NCBI RefSeq assembly: GCF_012911025.1
Contig: NZ_WUEI01000022.1
Coordinates: 1-61,139, forward strand
Reading direction: 5' to 3'
DNA: 61,139 nucleotides
Source: Azoarcus sp. TTM-91
GTDB lineage: Bacteria; Pseudomonadota; Gammaproteobacteria; Burkholderiales; Rhodocyclaceae
The notes beneath the pieces were generated by a model that was not told the origin of the DNA, made no database searches, and saw only the letters and a list, made by a program, of their open reading frames with translations. The first letter of the stretch is position 1. Every line of letters starts with the position of its first letter. The translations under genes were made by a program, and so were the position numbers. Shown one piece after another: positions 40,729 through 49,352 of the stretch.

Positions 40729-42513
40729 TTATCTCTCCTGCACATAATCGCCAGGAGCCGCCGCCAGCGCAGGGAATGCTTTCGTCGCAGCCATGCGGGC
40801 GTCCACCAATTCTCCCGCCTTGGGCTTTAACCAAGCCATCCAGTCTTCCCACCAACTGCCCTCCCATTTCGACGCTTTCGCCTTCCACTCTTCCACGGTC
40901 TCGCCCCGCTCGACATCCGCTGCCCGAAAACGTCTCTTTGGGGGCGTAACTACGGGGTTTACGATACCTAAGATGTGCCCAGAACTCGACAGGATATAGC
41001 GCTTCGACCCAGAGACGTGGCTATTGATCCGGAAGGTCTCCTGCCAGGGCGCAATATGGTCGTCCTCTGCCCCCACCGCATAAAGAGGCTGCTTGACCTG
41101 CCCCAGATCCAGCCTCTCGCCAGCCACGAACAGAGAGTCCTTCTTTATCAGCCGGTTGTGTAGATACAACTCGCGCAGATACCAGGCATGCATCACCTCG
41201 GGCATACGGGTGATATCCATGTTCCAGTAAAGGACATCAAAAGGCTGTGGCTTTTCTCCATACAACCAGCCGTGCACCACGTAGTGCCAAATCAGACTGT
41301 TGGAGCGCAGCAGTCTGAATGCCGCTGCCATCTGCTTGCCATCCAGATAGCCGGTCCGGGCCATGCTTTCAGTCAAGTAGCGAATGCTGCTCTCATCGAT
41401 GAAGACCTCGATATCGCCAGGCCTCCGGAAATCCACCAGGGTGGCAAAAAGGGTCCAATCGGCGACAGGCTGCTCTTTCTCGGGGAAACGCCGTGCCGAC
41501 CATGCCATATACATGGAAAGTGCGGTTCCACCTATGCAGTAACCAACCGCGTGAACCTGTTTGGCTCCGGTGAACTTCCTTGCCGTTTCGACCAGTTCAT
41601 GGATGCCTTCACTCAAATAATCATCGAATGAGACGTTGCGCATCGACGCGTCTGGGTTTTTCCAACTGGTAATGAAAACATCCAACCCCTGATCCAGTAG
41701 AAAACGCACCATGCTTTTCTTCTGGGTCAAATCCAGGACATAGAATTTATTGATCCAAGGCGTCACAATAACAACCGGCTCAGCATGGATTTTTGTCTGA
41801 GTGGCCCCGTAGTGAATCACCTCGAGAAGCTGATTGCGGAAAACCACAGCTCCTGGAGTCGTAGCAAGGTTCTCCCCCACCCTGAAATCGTCAGGGTCCG
41901 TCATCCGGATATCACCGGCGTGCATGTCATCCAGAAAGTTCCGCAAACCGCATGCGAGGCTCTCACCTCTGGACTCCACTGCCTTACGAAGCGCGACCGG
42001 ATTCGTCCAAAGACTGTTGGTCGGCGCCACCGCATTCAGCCATTTCCGCCACCAAAAGGCTGCCTTTCTGCGCTCCTGGCTTCCCAGCCCGGGGGTGTCG
42101 TAAAGCATGTCCTGCATGTGGTGAGTGAAAGCAAGATACCACTCCTTAGCAAGATCCCAGGTCGGTGACTCCGTCCAGACAGGATCAGCGAAACGATTGT
42201 CATCTGGATTAGGTTTTACCGGATCCTCGCTGACCTGCCCCATCACCCTCGCGAGGGTATGCCATTGCAAGCGCCAGAGATCGGAAGAGAGCCTGACGCT
42301 CCTCTCGACAAGTTCCTGAGGATGAGCCACCCACGCCAATTGGGCATGAATGATGGGTGCCATCATTCCCAGCGGATCCCAACTACCTTCGAGCAATCGG
42401 TGATACTCCCCTAGCGCCCGGTGGAGAATTTCCGCGGGGTTTTCGGGAACGTCATAAGCATGGGAGGCGTCACTGCTCACCTCTTTTTCGTTGTCAGCAC
42501 TTAATCTTTCCAT
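40729..42513 (-). CDS. phaC: Class I poly(3-hydroxyalkanoate) synthase PhaC
   Basis: Polymerises hydroxyacyl-CoAs into storage polyester at the granule surface. The 594-aa product from the ATG at 42513 has the N-terminal PhaC domain (about 80-250) and an alpha/beta hydrolase core. The lipase-like box GYCIGG has nucleophile C326, with D485 (GAEDDHIAPW) and H513 (SSSGHILGIVNP) completing the triad. The C-terminus APGDYVQER is complete although the IS cluster ends 17 bp after the stop. No phaA, phaB or phasin gene is adjacent. It is divergent from uspA. Confidence 0.94.
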   Translation of the reverse strand: MERLSADNEKEVSSDASHAYDVPENPAEILHRALGEYHRLLEGSWDPLGMMAPIIHAQLAWVAHPQELVERSVRLSSDLWRLQWHTLARVMGQVSEDPVKPNPDDNRFADPVWTESPTWDLAKEWYLAFTHHMQDMLYDTPGLGSQERRKAAFWWRKWLNAVAPTNSLWTNPVALRKAVESRGESLACGLRNFLDDMHAGDIRMTDPDDFRVGENLATTPGAVVFRNQLLEVIHYGATQTKIHAEPVVIVTPWINKFYVLDLTQKKSMVRFLLDQGLDVFITSWKNPDASMRNVSFDDYLSEGIHELVETARKFTGAKQVHAVGYCIGGTALSMYMAWSARRFPEKEQPVADWTLFATLVDFRRPGDIEVFIDESSIRYLTESMARTGYLDGKQMAAAFRLLRSNSLIWHYVVHGWLYGEKPQPFDVLYWNMDITRMPEVMHAWYLRELYLHNRLIKKDSLFVAGERLDLGQVKQPLYAVGAEDDHIAPWQETFRINSHVSGSKRYILSSSGHILGIVNPVVTPPKRRFRAADVERGETVEEWKAKASKWEGSWWEDWMAWLKPKAGELVDARMAATKAFPALAAAPGDYVQER

Positions 42514-42649
42514 GACACCTCCAAAGGAATAGGTCCTGCAACAGGTATTCGTACGCACCCAATGTGGACGTCGGTTAACAGTCAGATCACGGATACACAA
42601 GATGCAAAATACATTCTAGCAACTCATCGTTGAGAGTCACGACGAACCC

Positions 42650-42692
42650 TTGACCTCCATCAGCGCAGCACACCACGCTGGACAGCTATAAT
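42650..42692 (+). promoter_or_regulatory. Putative FNR-dependent promoter of uspA
   Basis: TTGAC-CTCC-ATCAG (42650-42663) matches the FNR box with two mismatches. A perfect TATAAT (42687-42692) follows 23 nt later, close to class II spacing. The start codon of uspA is 34 bp beyond. Confidence 0.55.
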
Positions 42693-42725
42693 TAGTTACC
42701 GAAGTCACCCAAAGGGAGTCTCCAA

Positions 42726-43169
42726 ATGTTCAAACACATCCTTGTACCTACGGATGGTTCGCCCCTCTCCGAAAGCACCGTTTCGCGGGCGGTTTCCTTT
42801 GCCAAAGATGCTGGCGCCCGAATCACCTTCTTCTACGCTCAACCAGATTTCCCGATGCCCATTTATGGGGAGGGTGCTCTGATCGACCCCACCACTCCAG
42901 AACAGTTCGCCAAAGCAGCAAGCCAGGAAGCAGCCCGCATCCTTGAACGAGCCACGGCCGCGGCGAGCGCTGAAGCCGTCGTCAGTGCCACCGACACTGT
43001 CGTCAGCGAAGTTCCCTATGAGGCAATCATAGAAGCAGCAGATCGACATGGTTGCGACCTGGTTTTCATGGCCTCTCACGGACGCAAAGGTATTGCAGGC
43101 CTGCTTCTCGGTAGCGAGACGCAGAAGGTTCTTACCCACAGCAAGACCCCGGTGCTCGTCTATCGATAG
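42726..43169 (+). CDS. Universal stress protein, UspA family
   Basis: A 147-aa single Usp domain starting MFKHILVPTDGSPLSEST. The ATP-binding pattern G-x9-G-S is present in SHGRKGIAGLLLGS, so it is probably a nucleotide-binding Usp. AAAGGGAG precedes the start. Low-oxygen induction is suggested by the FNR-like site upstream and the neighbourhood; Usp proteins are known targets of Anr/FNR in other proteobacteria. Confidence 0.92.
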   Translation: MFKHILVPTDGSPLSESTVSRAVSFAKDAGARITFFYAQPDFPMPIYGEGALIDPTTPEQFAKAASQEAARILERATAAASAEAVVSATDTVVSEVPYEAIIEAADRHGCDLVFMASHGRKGIAGLLLGSETQKVLTHSKTPVLVYR

Positions 43170-43280
43170 CCTGCGACAGCAGCTCTGCATTGCCTTCCGC
43201 AATCAAAACGCGCCAATTGCTCCAGCCGTGCGCAAATCCAGAAAATAGCGGACGGGCAATGCAGACCTAAGCCTGAAAGA

Positions 43281-43310
43281 AAAAGGCCGCCCGGTTATGG
43301 GCGGCCTTTT
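43281..43310. terminator. Bidirectional intrinsic terminator after uspA
   Basis: AAAAGGCCGCCC / GGGCGGCCTTTT form a symmetric 12-bp stem with A- and T-runs on its two sides. It ends uspA and also the convergent cco operon. Confidence 0.92.
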
Positions 43311-43329
43311 CTATGGCGAAGCATTTCCT

Positions 43330-43575
43330 CTAGGTCTGCTCTGAGTGATGGTTCAACTCCACCGCACTACGCTGAAGGAAAATGGTAGTCAGGCTCGAAG
43401 CAGCGCAAATCAGCCAGAAACCAAAAAATCCGATCGAGTATGTCGTTAGTGGTGAGTAGTAGACCGGTTCGCCAAAGAGAAAGAGTTCTTGAGGATCAAT
43501 GACCATGAAGAACACCATTTCCGCCAGCGCAGCCACCATGAACGATGGCCACAGGACCTGCAAGCACTTGCGCAT
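43330..43575 (-). CDS. Small two-helix membrane protein at the end of the cco operon
   Basis: An 81-aa protein beginning MRKCLQVLWPSFMVAALAEM, with two hydrophobic segments (about 9-30 and 45-68) and a polar tail. GAGGAGG lies directly upstream; two in-frame GTG codons just before the ATG are less well placed. I do not recognise a named family. Its position as last gene in the ccoGH operon suggests a role with cbb3 oxidase, which is inference. Confidence 0.75.
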   Translation of the reverse strand: MRKCLQVLWPSFMVAALAEMVFFMVIDPQELFLFGEPVYYSPLTTYSIGFFGFWLICAASSLTTIFLQRSAVELNHHSEQT

Positions 43576-43599
43576 CACCACCTCCTCATTCCAAGAGGG

Positions 43600-43749
43600 T
43601 CATTGATGACTGGCTTTCGCTCTCTCCTCATCTTCCGCGATATGCCGTGAGGCAAAACGGTAGATATAAACACCCATCACCACTACGAAGCCAATCGTAA
43701 AGAGGCTGAGCAAGCCGGTATCGGTACGCAGCAATTCACTCCAAGCCAT
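43600..43749 (-). CDS. Small membrane protein, DUF3149-like (49 aa)
   Basis: A 49-aa single-span protein, MAWSELLRTDTGLLSLFTIG then a hydrophobic helix (about 15-35) and a charged tail rich in Glu and Lys. AAGGAGG lies 7 nt before the ATG. It resembles the DUF3149 family found beside fixH and cbb3 genes in betaproteobacteria. It sits 24 bp after fixH. It may be missed by length cut-offs. Confidence 0.75.
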   Translation of the reverse strand: MAWSELLRTDTGLLSLFTIGFVVVMGVYIYRFASRHIAEDEERAKASHQ

Positions 43750-43773
43750 GGTGAACCTCCTTCTAGGGACGAT

Positions 43774-44286
43774 TTAGGAATCAGATGGATCTATCCTTAC
43801 TTCCGTCTCCGTCGGGAGATAAGCGGCCCCGTTCAAACGCCAAGTTCGGGACTCATCTTCTATTTGGAACAACCAGCGCCCTGTCGCTAGAGGCGACATC
43901 GCCCCCTCGAAGACACCACCATCCCCACTAAGGACCAGATGTTGGTCTGCCCCCTCTCGCGTAGGATGAGTAATGGAGACAAGCACCTTCTGGGGGATAT
44001 CTTTGAGATCAGTGTCATTGATCTCAATTCTCAATACATCGGTACGGATGTTCAGCTTCGCCGACAACCCCAACTCCCTAGCATGCTCTGTCCGTCCAAT
44101 GGTTTTTACTATAGCTCGCCCTTCCTTGTAGTAATCATCCACTACAAGCCCATCCCAGGTTTTGACCGCGATCACAAAAGTAATCGCCCCAGCCACGACT
44201 GCGGTCGCAGGCAATGCTATCAGAAACCAAGGCCACCCTTGCTTGTACCAAGGGAGAGGAGACTTGTCATTCAATGCTGCGTTCAT
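43774..44286 (-). CDS. ccoH: FixH/CcoH-like cbb3 oxidase assembly protein
   Basis: A 170-aa protein with one N-terminal membrane helix (about 17-41, WPWFLIALPATAVVAGAITF) and a periplasmic beta-rich domain. The DDYYKEGRAI motif just after the helix is typical of FixH. FixH/CcoH is needed for stable assembly of cbb3 oxidase and may act with CcoI in copper delivery. It starts 3 nt after ccoG. Confidence 0.9.
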   Translation of the reverse strand: MNAALNDKSPLPWYKQGWPWFLIALPATAVVAGAITFVIAVKTWDGLVVDDYYKEGRAIVKTIGRTEHARELGLSAKLNIRTDVLRIEINDTDLKDIPQKVLVSITHPTREGADQHLVLSGDGGVFEGAMSPLATGRWLFQIEDESRTWRLNGAAYLPTETEVRIDPSDS

Positions 44287-44289
44287 TCG

Positions 44290-45720
44290 TCAATCCGGAA
44301 ACAGAAAAGTGGATTTCTCACGGAGTCGAAGCCCAGGGTCATCGACTGCATGAATCTCAAAGTACATTTCATTTGCACCCGGCCTGCCCGATTCAGCTGG
44401 GGCACGGACCAAAAGCGTTACCGACTGGATCGCCGCGGGTCCAACCTCGACTTTCTGCGTACCTTCGATTCGCACATCCTTCAAGCCCGTCACCCCGAAC
44501 TCGAATATACGACTACGCTCAGTCATGTTCATGACCTGCAGACGGTACACATTCTCGATCTCTCCATCATCCACTTCTCGCGCGAGAGATGCACGGTCTC
44601 GGATCACATCCACCCTTAACGGTTCCCGAATCGCCAGCCCCCAGACGAAAGCAAGCGACACGGCAGCAAGAATGCCGCCATAAATCAAAGTCCGGGGCCG
44701 CAGGACATGGTTGAAGATATCCTTCCGCCCCCAGTGCAGCTTCACTGCGTTCTCGGTGGAGTAGCGGATCAAACCGCGTGGATAGCTCATCTTGTCCATG
44801 ACGTCATTACAGGCATCAATGCAAGCGGCGCAGCCTATGCATTCATACTGAAGACCCTGGCGTATATCAATACCGGTGGGGCAGACCTGGACGCAAATGC
44901 CGCAGTCGACACAATCCCCCTTGCCGACAGAGCTCGGCTCAACCCCCTTCCTACGCGCGCCACGAGGCTCGCCACGCTCTTCATCATAGGTAATGACCAA
45001 GGTGTCAGGATCAAACATGACTCCCTGAAAACGTGCATAGGGGCACATGTACTTGCATACCTGCTCCCGCATCACTCCGGCGAAGAGGTATGTGAAGCCA
45101 CCGTAGAAGAGAATCCAGAACAATTCCCACGGCCCGAATGCAAAAGTTGAAACAGAAGCGAGCAACTCATGCAGCGGCGAGAAGTAGGAAACGAAAGTGA
45201 AGCCCGTCCAAAGGGCGACGCCTCCCCAAACCACGTACTTCAGAACCTTGATCCCAAGCTTCCGTGGATTCAAGAGCTGCTTGTCGAGTTTCATCCTCTT
45301 CGCGCGGTCACCCTCGATCTTCTCCTCTATCCACATGAAGATTTCGGTATAAACCGTCTGGGGACAGGCGTAACCACACCACAGACGGCCGGCAATCGCG
45401 GTGAAGAAGAACAGGGCGTACGCGGAAATAATCAGCAGTATCGCTAGAAAGAAAACATCCTGAGGCCAGAATACCCAGCCAAAGATGTAGAACTTACGTT
45501 CACTAAGATGAAACAGCACAGCTTGCCGATCATTCCAGGTCAGCCAAGGCAGACCGTAAAACAGTAGCTGGGTAAACCAGACCAGAGCCCAACGCCAGCG
45601 CGCAAAATTTCCGCTAACCGAGCGAGCGTAGACTTTTTGCCGGGCGGCAAACAGGGAGGAACCGGAAGATGGGGAGTCGGCACCCTGCCCTGACTTCGTA
45701 TCAGGCTTTGTACTGGTCAT
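44290..45720 (-). CDS. ccoG: Cytochrome c oxidase accessory protein CcoG
   Basis: Inner-membrane iron-sulfur protein, reported to reduce Cu(II) to Cu(I) for cbb3 assembly. The 476-aa product has five or so membrane helices with a CGYACPQTVYTEIF segment. Two [4Fe-4S] motifs follow (CVDCGICVQVCPTGI and CIGCAACIDACNDVM), then a C-terminal periplasmic immunoglobulin-like domain. It follows ccoP after 76 bp containing a hairpin. Confidence 0.95.
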   Translation of the reverse strand: MTSTKPDTKSGQGADSPSSGSSLFAARQKVYARSVSGNFARWRWALVWFTQLLFYGLPWLTWNDRQAVLFHLSERKFYIFGWVFWPQDVFFLAILLIISAYALFFFTAIAGRLWCGYACPQTVYTEIFMWIEEKIEGDRAKRMKLDKQLLNPRKLGIKVLKYVVWGGVALWTGFTFVSYFSPLHELLASVSTFAFGPWELFWILFYGGFTYLFAGVMREQVCKYMCPYARFQGVMFDPDTLVITYDEERGEPRGARRKGVEPSSVGKGDCVDCGICVQVCPTGIDIRQGLQYECIGCAACIDACNDVMDKMSYPRGLIRYSTENAVKLHWGRKDIFNHVLRPRTLIYGGILAAVSLAFVWGLAIREPLRVDVIRDRASLAREVDDGEIENVYRLQVMNMTERSRIFEFGVTGLKDVRIEGTQKVEVGPAAIQSVTLLVRAPAESGRPGANEMYFEIHAVDDPGLRLREKSTFLFPD

Positions 45721-45762
45721 AATCGGCTTATTAGTGGATTCTTATTATTTAAGGAAGAAAGA

Positions 45763-45782
45763 CCCCGGGGTTACCCCCGGGG
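45763..45782 (-). terminator. Hairpin between ccoP and ccoG
   Basis: CCCCGGGG-TTAC-CCCCGGGG folds into an 8-bp all-GC stem. Reading leftward it is followed by TCTTTCTTCC rather than a pure T-run. It may be a partial terminator or RNA-stability element setting lower expression of ccoGH than ccoNOQP. Confidence 0.5.
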
Positions 45783-45796
45783 AGCCGGATGCAGCC

Positions 45797-46693
45797 TTAC
45801 TTCTTGTTCAGGCTGAGCACATAGGCAGCAAGCAGGTGGACCTTGGCCTCGCCGAGGAATTCCTTGAAGGCAGGCATCTGATTGACCCGACCATTGGTCA
45901 CCGTCTCAATGATGGTGGCCTCAGAGGAGCCATACAGCCAGGACTTGTTCGTCAGGTCCGGAGCGCCCAGAGCCTGATTGCCCTTGCCTTCGGCACCGTG
46001 GCAAGCCACGCAGTTCTGGGCAAAGAGTTCCTGCCCGCGTTGGGCACGCAGCGAATCGTTGGCTAAGCCGGAAAGCGATCGCACATAGTTAGCCACGTCC
46101 TTAACGCCCTCAGCACCGAGCGCGGGACCGAACGGCGGCATCACGCCCATGCGACCACCGAGGATGGTCGTCTTGACTACATCCGGCTCACCACCGTGCA
46201 GCCACTCATCGTCGGTCAGGTTCGGGAAACCTTTTGCGCCCTGCGCGGCGGAGCCGTGGCACTGCGCGCAATAGGTCAGGAACATGCGCTGCCCCATTGC
46301 ATTAGCCTCCGGATCTGCAGCCACCGTCAGGAGGTCTTGCTCCAGATACTTATTGAAAATGGGTGCATAACGCTCGTCGGCCTTGGCGACCTCGCTTTCG
46401 TACTGACCAATCGCACTCCACTGGAAAATACCTTGGCGGTTACCAAAGCCAGGGAATACGACCAGATAGCCGATAGAGAAAATCACCGTCGCCCAAGCGA
46501 GATAGAGCCACCACTTGGGCAGAGGGTTGTTGTACTCGGCAATCGTCTCGTCCCAGACGTGGCCGTGCAGTTGTACAGGCCCCTCTTCTCGCTTGGTCAT
46601 GTTCGAAGCGAGGATGAATACACAGAACAGCAAGCTCAGGGCGACTAGGCCCATCACGTACACGTTCCAGAAACTGCTAACAAAGTCAGCCAT
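45797..46693 (-). CDS. ccoP: cbb3-type cytochrome c oxidase subunit III CcoP
   Basis: Membrane-anchored dihaem cytochrome c that feeds electrons to CcoO/CcoN. The 298-aa product from the ATG at 46693 has two N-terminal membrane helices, the PLPKWWLYLAW motif between them, and two haem-binding motifs (CAQCH and CVACH). The frame runs upstream to 46744 within ccoQ; the chosen start overlaps the ccoQ stop by 8 nt and begins MADFVSSFWNVYV as in the family. Confidence 0.96.
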   Translation of the reverse strand: MADFVSSFWNVYVMGLVALSLLFCVFILASNMTKREEGPVQLHGHVWDETIAEYNNPLPKWWLYLAWATVIFSIGYLVVFPGFGNRQGIFQWSAIGQYESEVAKADERYAPIFNKYLEQDLLTVAADPEANAMGQRMFLTYCAQCHGSAAQGAKGFPNLTDDEWLHGGEPDVVKTTILGGRMGVMPPFGPALGAEGVKDVANYVRSLSGLANDSLRAQRGQELFAQNCVACHGAEGKGNQALGAPDLTNKSWLYGSSEATIIETVTNGRVNQMPAFKEFLGEAKVHLLAAYVLSLNKK

Positions 46694-46877
46694 TTGTTTT
46701 CCCTTCTTGTCCTTGCCGGCCCTTCTCAGCCGGCGGATCGTCATCGGTCAGGGGCAGACGTGCGGCCTCATCGAACCCGGACTTTGCATGCTTGCTGTAA
46801 GCCCATACACAAATTCCCAGGAAGCAGAGAAAGCCCAGCACCGTAAGCAAGCTACGGAACTCGTTGATATGTTCCAC
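46686..46877 (-). CDS. ccoQ: cbb3-type cytochrome oxidase subunit CcoQ
   Basis: A 63-aa small subunit with one membrane helix (about 9-29) and a charged C-terminal tail, stabilising the cbb3 complex. The start is a GTG at 46877. It lies between ccoO and ccoP in the standard order. Confidence 0.92.
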   Translation of the reverse strand: MEHINEFRSLLTVLGFLCFLGICVWAYSKHAKSGFDEAARLPLTDDDPPAEKGRQGQEGKTNG

Positions 46878-46899
46878 CGCACATTCCCCTTCAGAGTCT

Positions 46900-47538
46900 T
46901 TACCTAACGTTCTTCAGCGCCAGGCCCAGGCCCTGCAGATAGGCAACCACCGCATCCAGTTCGGTCTTGCCCTCGACCGCTGCACGCGCACCCGCGATTT
47001 CCTCTTCGCTGTACTTGTGCAGACCAACTTTGTTGAGAGCATGCATCTTGGCTTCGATGTCATCCACCTTCGCCGGACGATCCAGCCAGGGATAGGCCGG
47101 CATGTTCGATTCCGGCACGACGTCGCGGGGATTACGCAGGTGGGCGCGCTGCCACTCGTCGGAGTAGCGACCACCGACACGGGCCAGATCCGGACCGGTG
47201 CGTTTGGAGCCCCACTGGAACGGATGGTCATAGATGGACTCACCCGCGACAGAGTAGTGACCGTAACGCTCCGTCTCCGCGCGGAACGGACGGACCATCT
47301 GCGAATGGCAGTTGTAGCAGCCTTCCCGGATGTAAATATCCCGCCCGACCAGACGCAAAGGCTCATACGGCTTCACATCCAACTGATTGCCCTTCTGGTC
47401 GATCGCACTGGTGGTGGACTTCTGGAAGAACAGCGGAACGATTTCCACCAAGCCGCCGACGCTGATGGTGAGCAGCGTAAGGACGATCATCAGGAAAACG
47501 CTGCGCTCAATGAGCTCGTGCTTCGTTTTTGCAGCCAT
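46900..47538 (-). CDS. ccoO: cbb3-type cytochrome c oxidase subunit II CcoO
   Basis: Monohaem cytochrome c subunit with one N-terminal membrane helix (about 12-35). The 212-aa sequence has the haem motif [12 protein letters not shown] and the [18 protein letters not shown]-terminal segment. It lies 15 bp after ccoN. Confidence 0.96.
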   Translation of the reverse strand: MAAKTKHELIERSVFLMIVLTLLTISVGGLVEIVPLFFQKSTTSAIDQKGNQLDVKPYEPLRLVGRDIYIREGCYNCHSQMVRPFRAETERYGHYSVAGESIYDHPFQWGSKRTGPDLARVGGRYSDEWQRAHLRNPRDVVPESNMPAYPWLDRPAKVDDIEAKMHALNKVGLHKYSEEEIAGARAAVEGKTELDAVVAYLQGLGLALKNVR

Positions 47539-47553
47539 CTTGAATATCTCCGG

Positions 47554-48972
47554 TTAGGCGTGCGCGGGGGTCAGGACGGGCGCGTCGTACGCCTTTTGGC
47601 CGGCGATGGTCTTAACCATGTTGTAGAACATGATCAGCATGCCGAAGAGGAAGAGCAGACCACCGACCAATCGGATCGTCCAGAACGGATAGCTTGCCTT
47701 CACACCTTCCACGAAGGAGTAGGTGAGGGTGCCATCGGCATTGGTGGCGCGCCACATCAGACCTTGCATCACACCAGCAATCCACATGGAGGCGATGTAG
47801 AGCACCACACCGATGGTCGCCACCCAGAAATGCGCATTGATGAGCTTGACGCTGTACATCTCGGTCTTGCCATAGAGACGCGGCAGCAGGAAGTACACCG
47901 AGCCGATCGAAATCATCGCCACCCAACCCAGCGCGCCAGAGTGCACATGGCCAACAGTCCAGTCCGTGTAGTGAGACAGCGCATTCACCGTCTTCACCGA
48001 CATCATGGGGCCTTCGAAGGTCGACATGCCGTAAAACGAAAGCGCAGTGATCAGGAACTTGAGGATCGGATCAGTACGCAGTTTGTGCCAGGCGCCAGAC
48101 AAAGTCATGATGCCATTGATCATGCCACCCCAGGACGGTGCCAGCAGGATCAGAGAGAAAAGCATCCCGACAGACTGGGTCCAGTCAGGCAGGGCGGTGT
48201 AATGCAGGTGGTGCGGACCAGCCCACATGTAGGTGAAGATCAGCGCCCAGAAGTGAACCACCGACAGGCGATAGGAATAGACCGGGCGCTCGGCTTGCTT
48301 CGGCACAAAGTAATACATCATGCCAAGGAAGCCTGCAGTCAGAAAGAAGCCCACCGCGTTGTGCCCGTACCACCACTGGATCATCGCATCCTGCACGCCT
48401 GCATAGGCCGAGTAGGACTTAGTCATGCTGACAGGGATTGCAGCACTATTGACGATATGCAGCAGAGCAACCGCCAGGATGAATGCGCCGTAGAACCAGT
48501 TCGCCACATAGATGTGGGAAACCTTGCGCTTTGCGATCGTTCCAAAAAAAACAACCGCATAGGACACCCAAACCACAGCGATCAGGATGTCAATCGGCCA
48601 CTCCAGCTCTGCATACTCCTTACCGGACGTCAGGCCCAGCGGAAGCGTAACGACGGCAAGCAGAATAACCAGTTGCCAGCCCCAGAAGGTGAAGCTAGCC
48701 AGCCACGGGGCAAACAGCGATGTGTGGCTGGTACGCTGAACGACATAATAGGAAGTCGCAAACAGCGCACAGCCGCCGAAAGCGAAAATTACCGCATTGG
48801 TATGCAGCGGACGAAGCCGCCCATAACCCAACCACTCGAGAACGTTCAGTTCGGGCCACACGAGCTGTGCTGCGGCAATGACGCCAACCAGCATGCCCAC
48901 GATGCCCCACACCACCGTCATGATGGCGAACTGGCGCACGACTTTGTAGTTATAAGTCGCTTGCGATTGCAT
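47554..48972 (-). CDS. ccoN: cbb3-type cytochrome c oxidase subunit I CcoN
   Basis: Catalytic subunit of the high-affinity proton-pumping terminal oxidase, holding haem b and the haem b3-CuB centre. The 472-aa product has 12 membrane helices and conserved histidine segments ([26 protein letters not shown] with the CuB His-Tyr region, [27 protein letters not shown]). The ATG at 48972 has AGAGG 8 nt upstream and is preferred to a GTG at 48981. A perfect FNR box lies about 105 bp upstream. Confidence 0.97.
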   Translation of the reverse strand: MQSQATYNYKVVRQFAIMTVVWGIVGMLVGVIAAAQLVWPELNVLEWLGYGRLRPLHTNAVIFAFGGCALFATSYYVVQRTSHTSLFAPWLASFTFWGWQLVILLAVVTLPLGLTSGKEYAELEWPIDILIAVVWVSYAVVFFGTIAKRKVSHIYVANWFYGAFILAVALLHIVNSAAIPVSMTKSYSAYAGVQDAMIQWWYGHNAVGFFLTAGFLGMMYYFVPKQAERPVYSYRLSVVHFWALIFTYMWAGPHHLHYTALPDWTQSVGMLFSLILLAPSWGGMINGIMTLSGAWHKLRTDPILKFLITALSFYGMSTFEGPMMSVKTVNALSHYTDWTVGHVHSGALGWVAMISIGSVYFLLPRLYGKTEMYSVKLINAHFWVATIGVVLYIASMWIAGVMQGLMWRATNADGTLTYSFVEGVKASYPFWTIRLVGGLLFLFGMLIMFYNMVKTIAGQKAYDAPVLTPAHA

Positions 48973-49050
48973 GTGAGTCACCTCTTAGTTTAAAAACCCC
49001 TGCGTAAAGCCTTTTCGACCTCGAGGCGCAGCCCCGGCATCGTCGCGGCA

Positions 49051-49091
49051 AGAATACGCCGCAGCAGGCTACTCAATTTGATACAGATCAA
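49051..49091 (-). promoter_or_regulatory. FNR-dependent promoter of ccoNOQP
   Basis: On the minus strand TTGAT-CTGT-ATCAA (49091-49078) is a perfect FNR box. After 21 nt comes TATTCT (49056-49051), giving exactly class II spacing with a predicted start near 49044 and a 72-nt leader. Confidence 0.9.
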
Positions 49092-49179
49092 CATTGTATT
49101 GCACCGCCGCGGTGCAGAAAAGCGCGCCGGCATTGGCTTTTGAAGACATTCGGACGCAGGGTCGGGGCAAGGCGTGAAC

Positions 49180-49208
49180 AAAAAAAAGGGTGCGCTTGTG
49201 ACGCACCC
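49180..49208 (-). terminator. Strong intrinsic terminator upstream of ccoN
   Basis: GGGTGCG / CGCACCC with a 7-nt loop is followed on the minus strand by eight T. It can end ccoS read-through and the putative FNR-dependent small RNA. Confidence 0.9.
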
Positions 49209-49284
49209 CCAACCCCAACAGAGAGACTTGATACCTTGCTGACGCCCCCGCGGTGCCTAGCACTTTGGGTCCGTCGAAAACCAT
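49180..49284 (-). ncRNA. Putative FNR-dependent small RNA
   Basis: A promoter with an FNR box (49331-49318) and a -10 CATACT (49296-49291) predicts a start near 49284, and a terminator ends at 49180, giving a transcript of about 105 nt. It contains an unpaired-looking CUCUCUGUUGGGG stretch and a G-rich run before the terminator hairpin. The only open frame crossing it reads through the terminator and looks non-coding. The alternative is that this is merely the 3' UTR terminator of ccoS. Confidence 0.55.
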
Positions 49285-49290
49285 GTGTGC

Positions 49291-49331
49291 AGTATGACGT
49301 CGTGGCCGGAAAACGCTTTGACTTAGATCAA
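49291..49331 (-). promoter_or_regulatory. Second FNR-type promoter upstream of ccoN
   Basis: TTGAT-CTAA-GTCAA on the minus strand (one mismatch) is followed after 21 nt by CATACT (four of six to TATAAT). Spacing is the same as in the ccoN promoter. A terminator separates it from ccoN. Confidence 0.7.
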
Positions 49332-49352
49332 ACAACTTTCCAGTCCCCTGTC

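Larger units (their letters stand above)
48973..49352. other. ccoN-ccoS intergenic region with two FNR boxes and a terminator
   Basis: This 380-bp gap without a protein gene contains, from ccoN outward: the ccoN leader, a -10 and perfect FNR box, a strong minus-strand terminator with a T8 run, a second -10, and a near-perfect FNR box. The layout suggests a separate short transcript between ccoS and ccoN. Confidence 0.8.

Noticed and set aside
46864..48993. A 709-codon open frame on the plus strand opposite ccoNOQ
   Set aside because: It is antisense to three certain genes, is rich in His/Gln/Arg as expected from reverse-reading GC-rich codons, and resembles no family.
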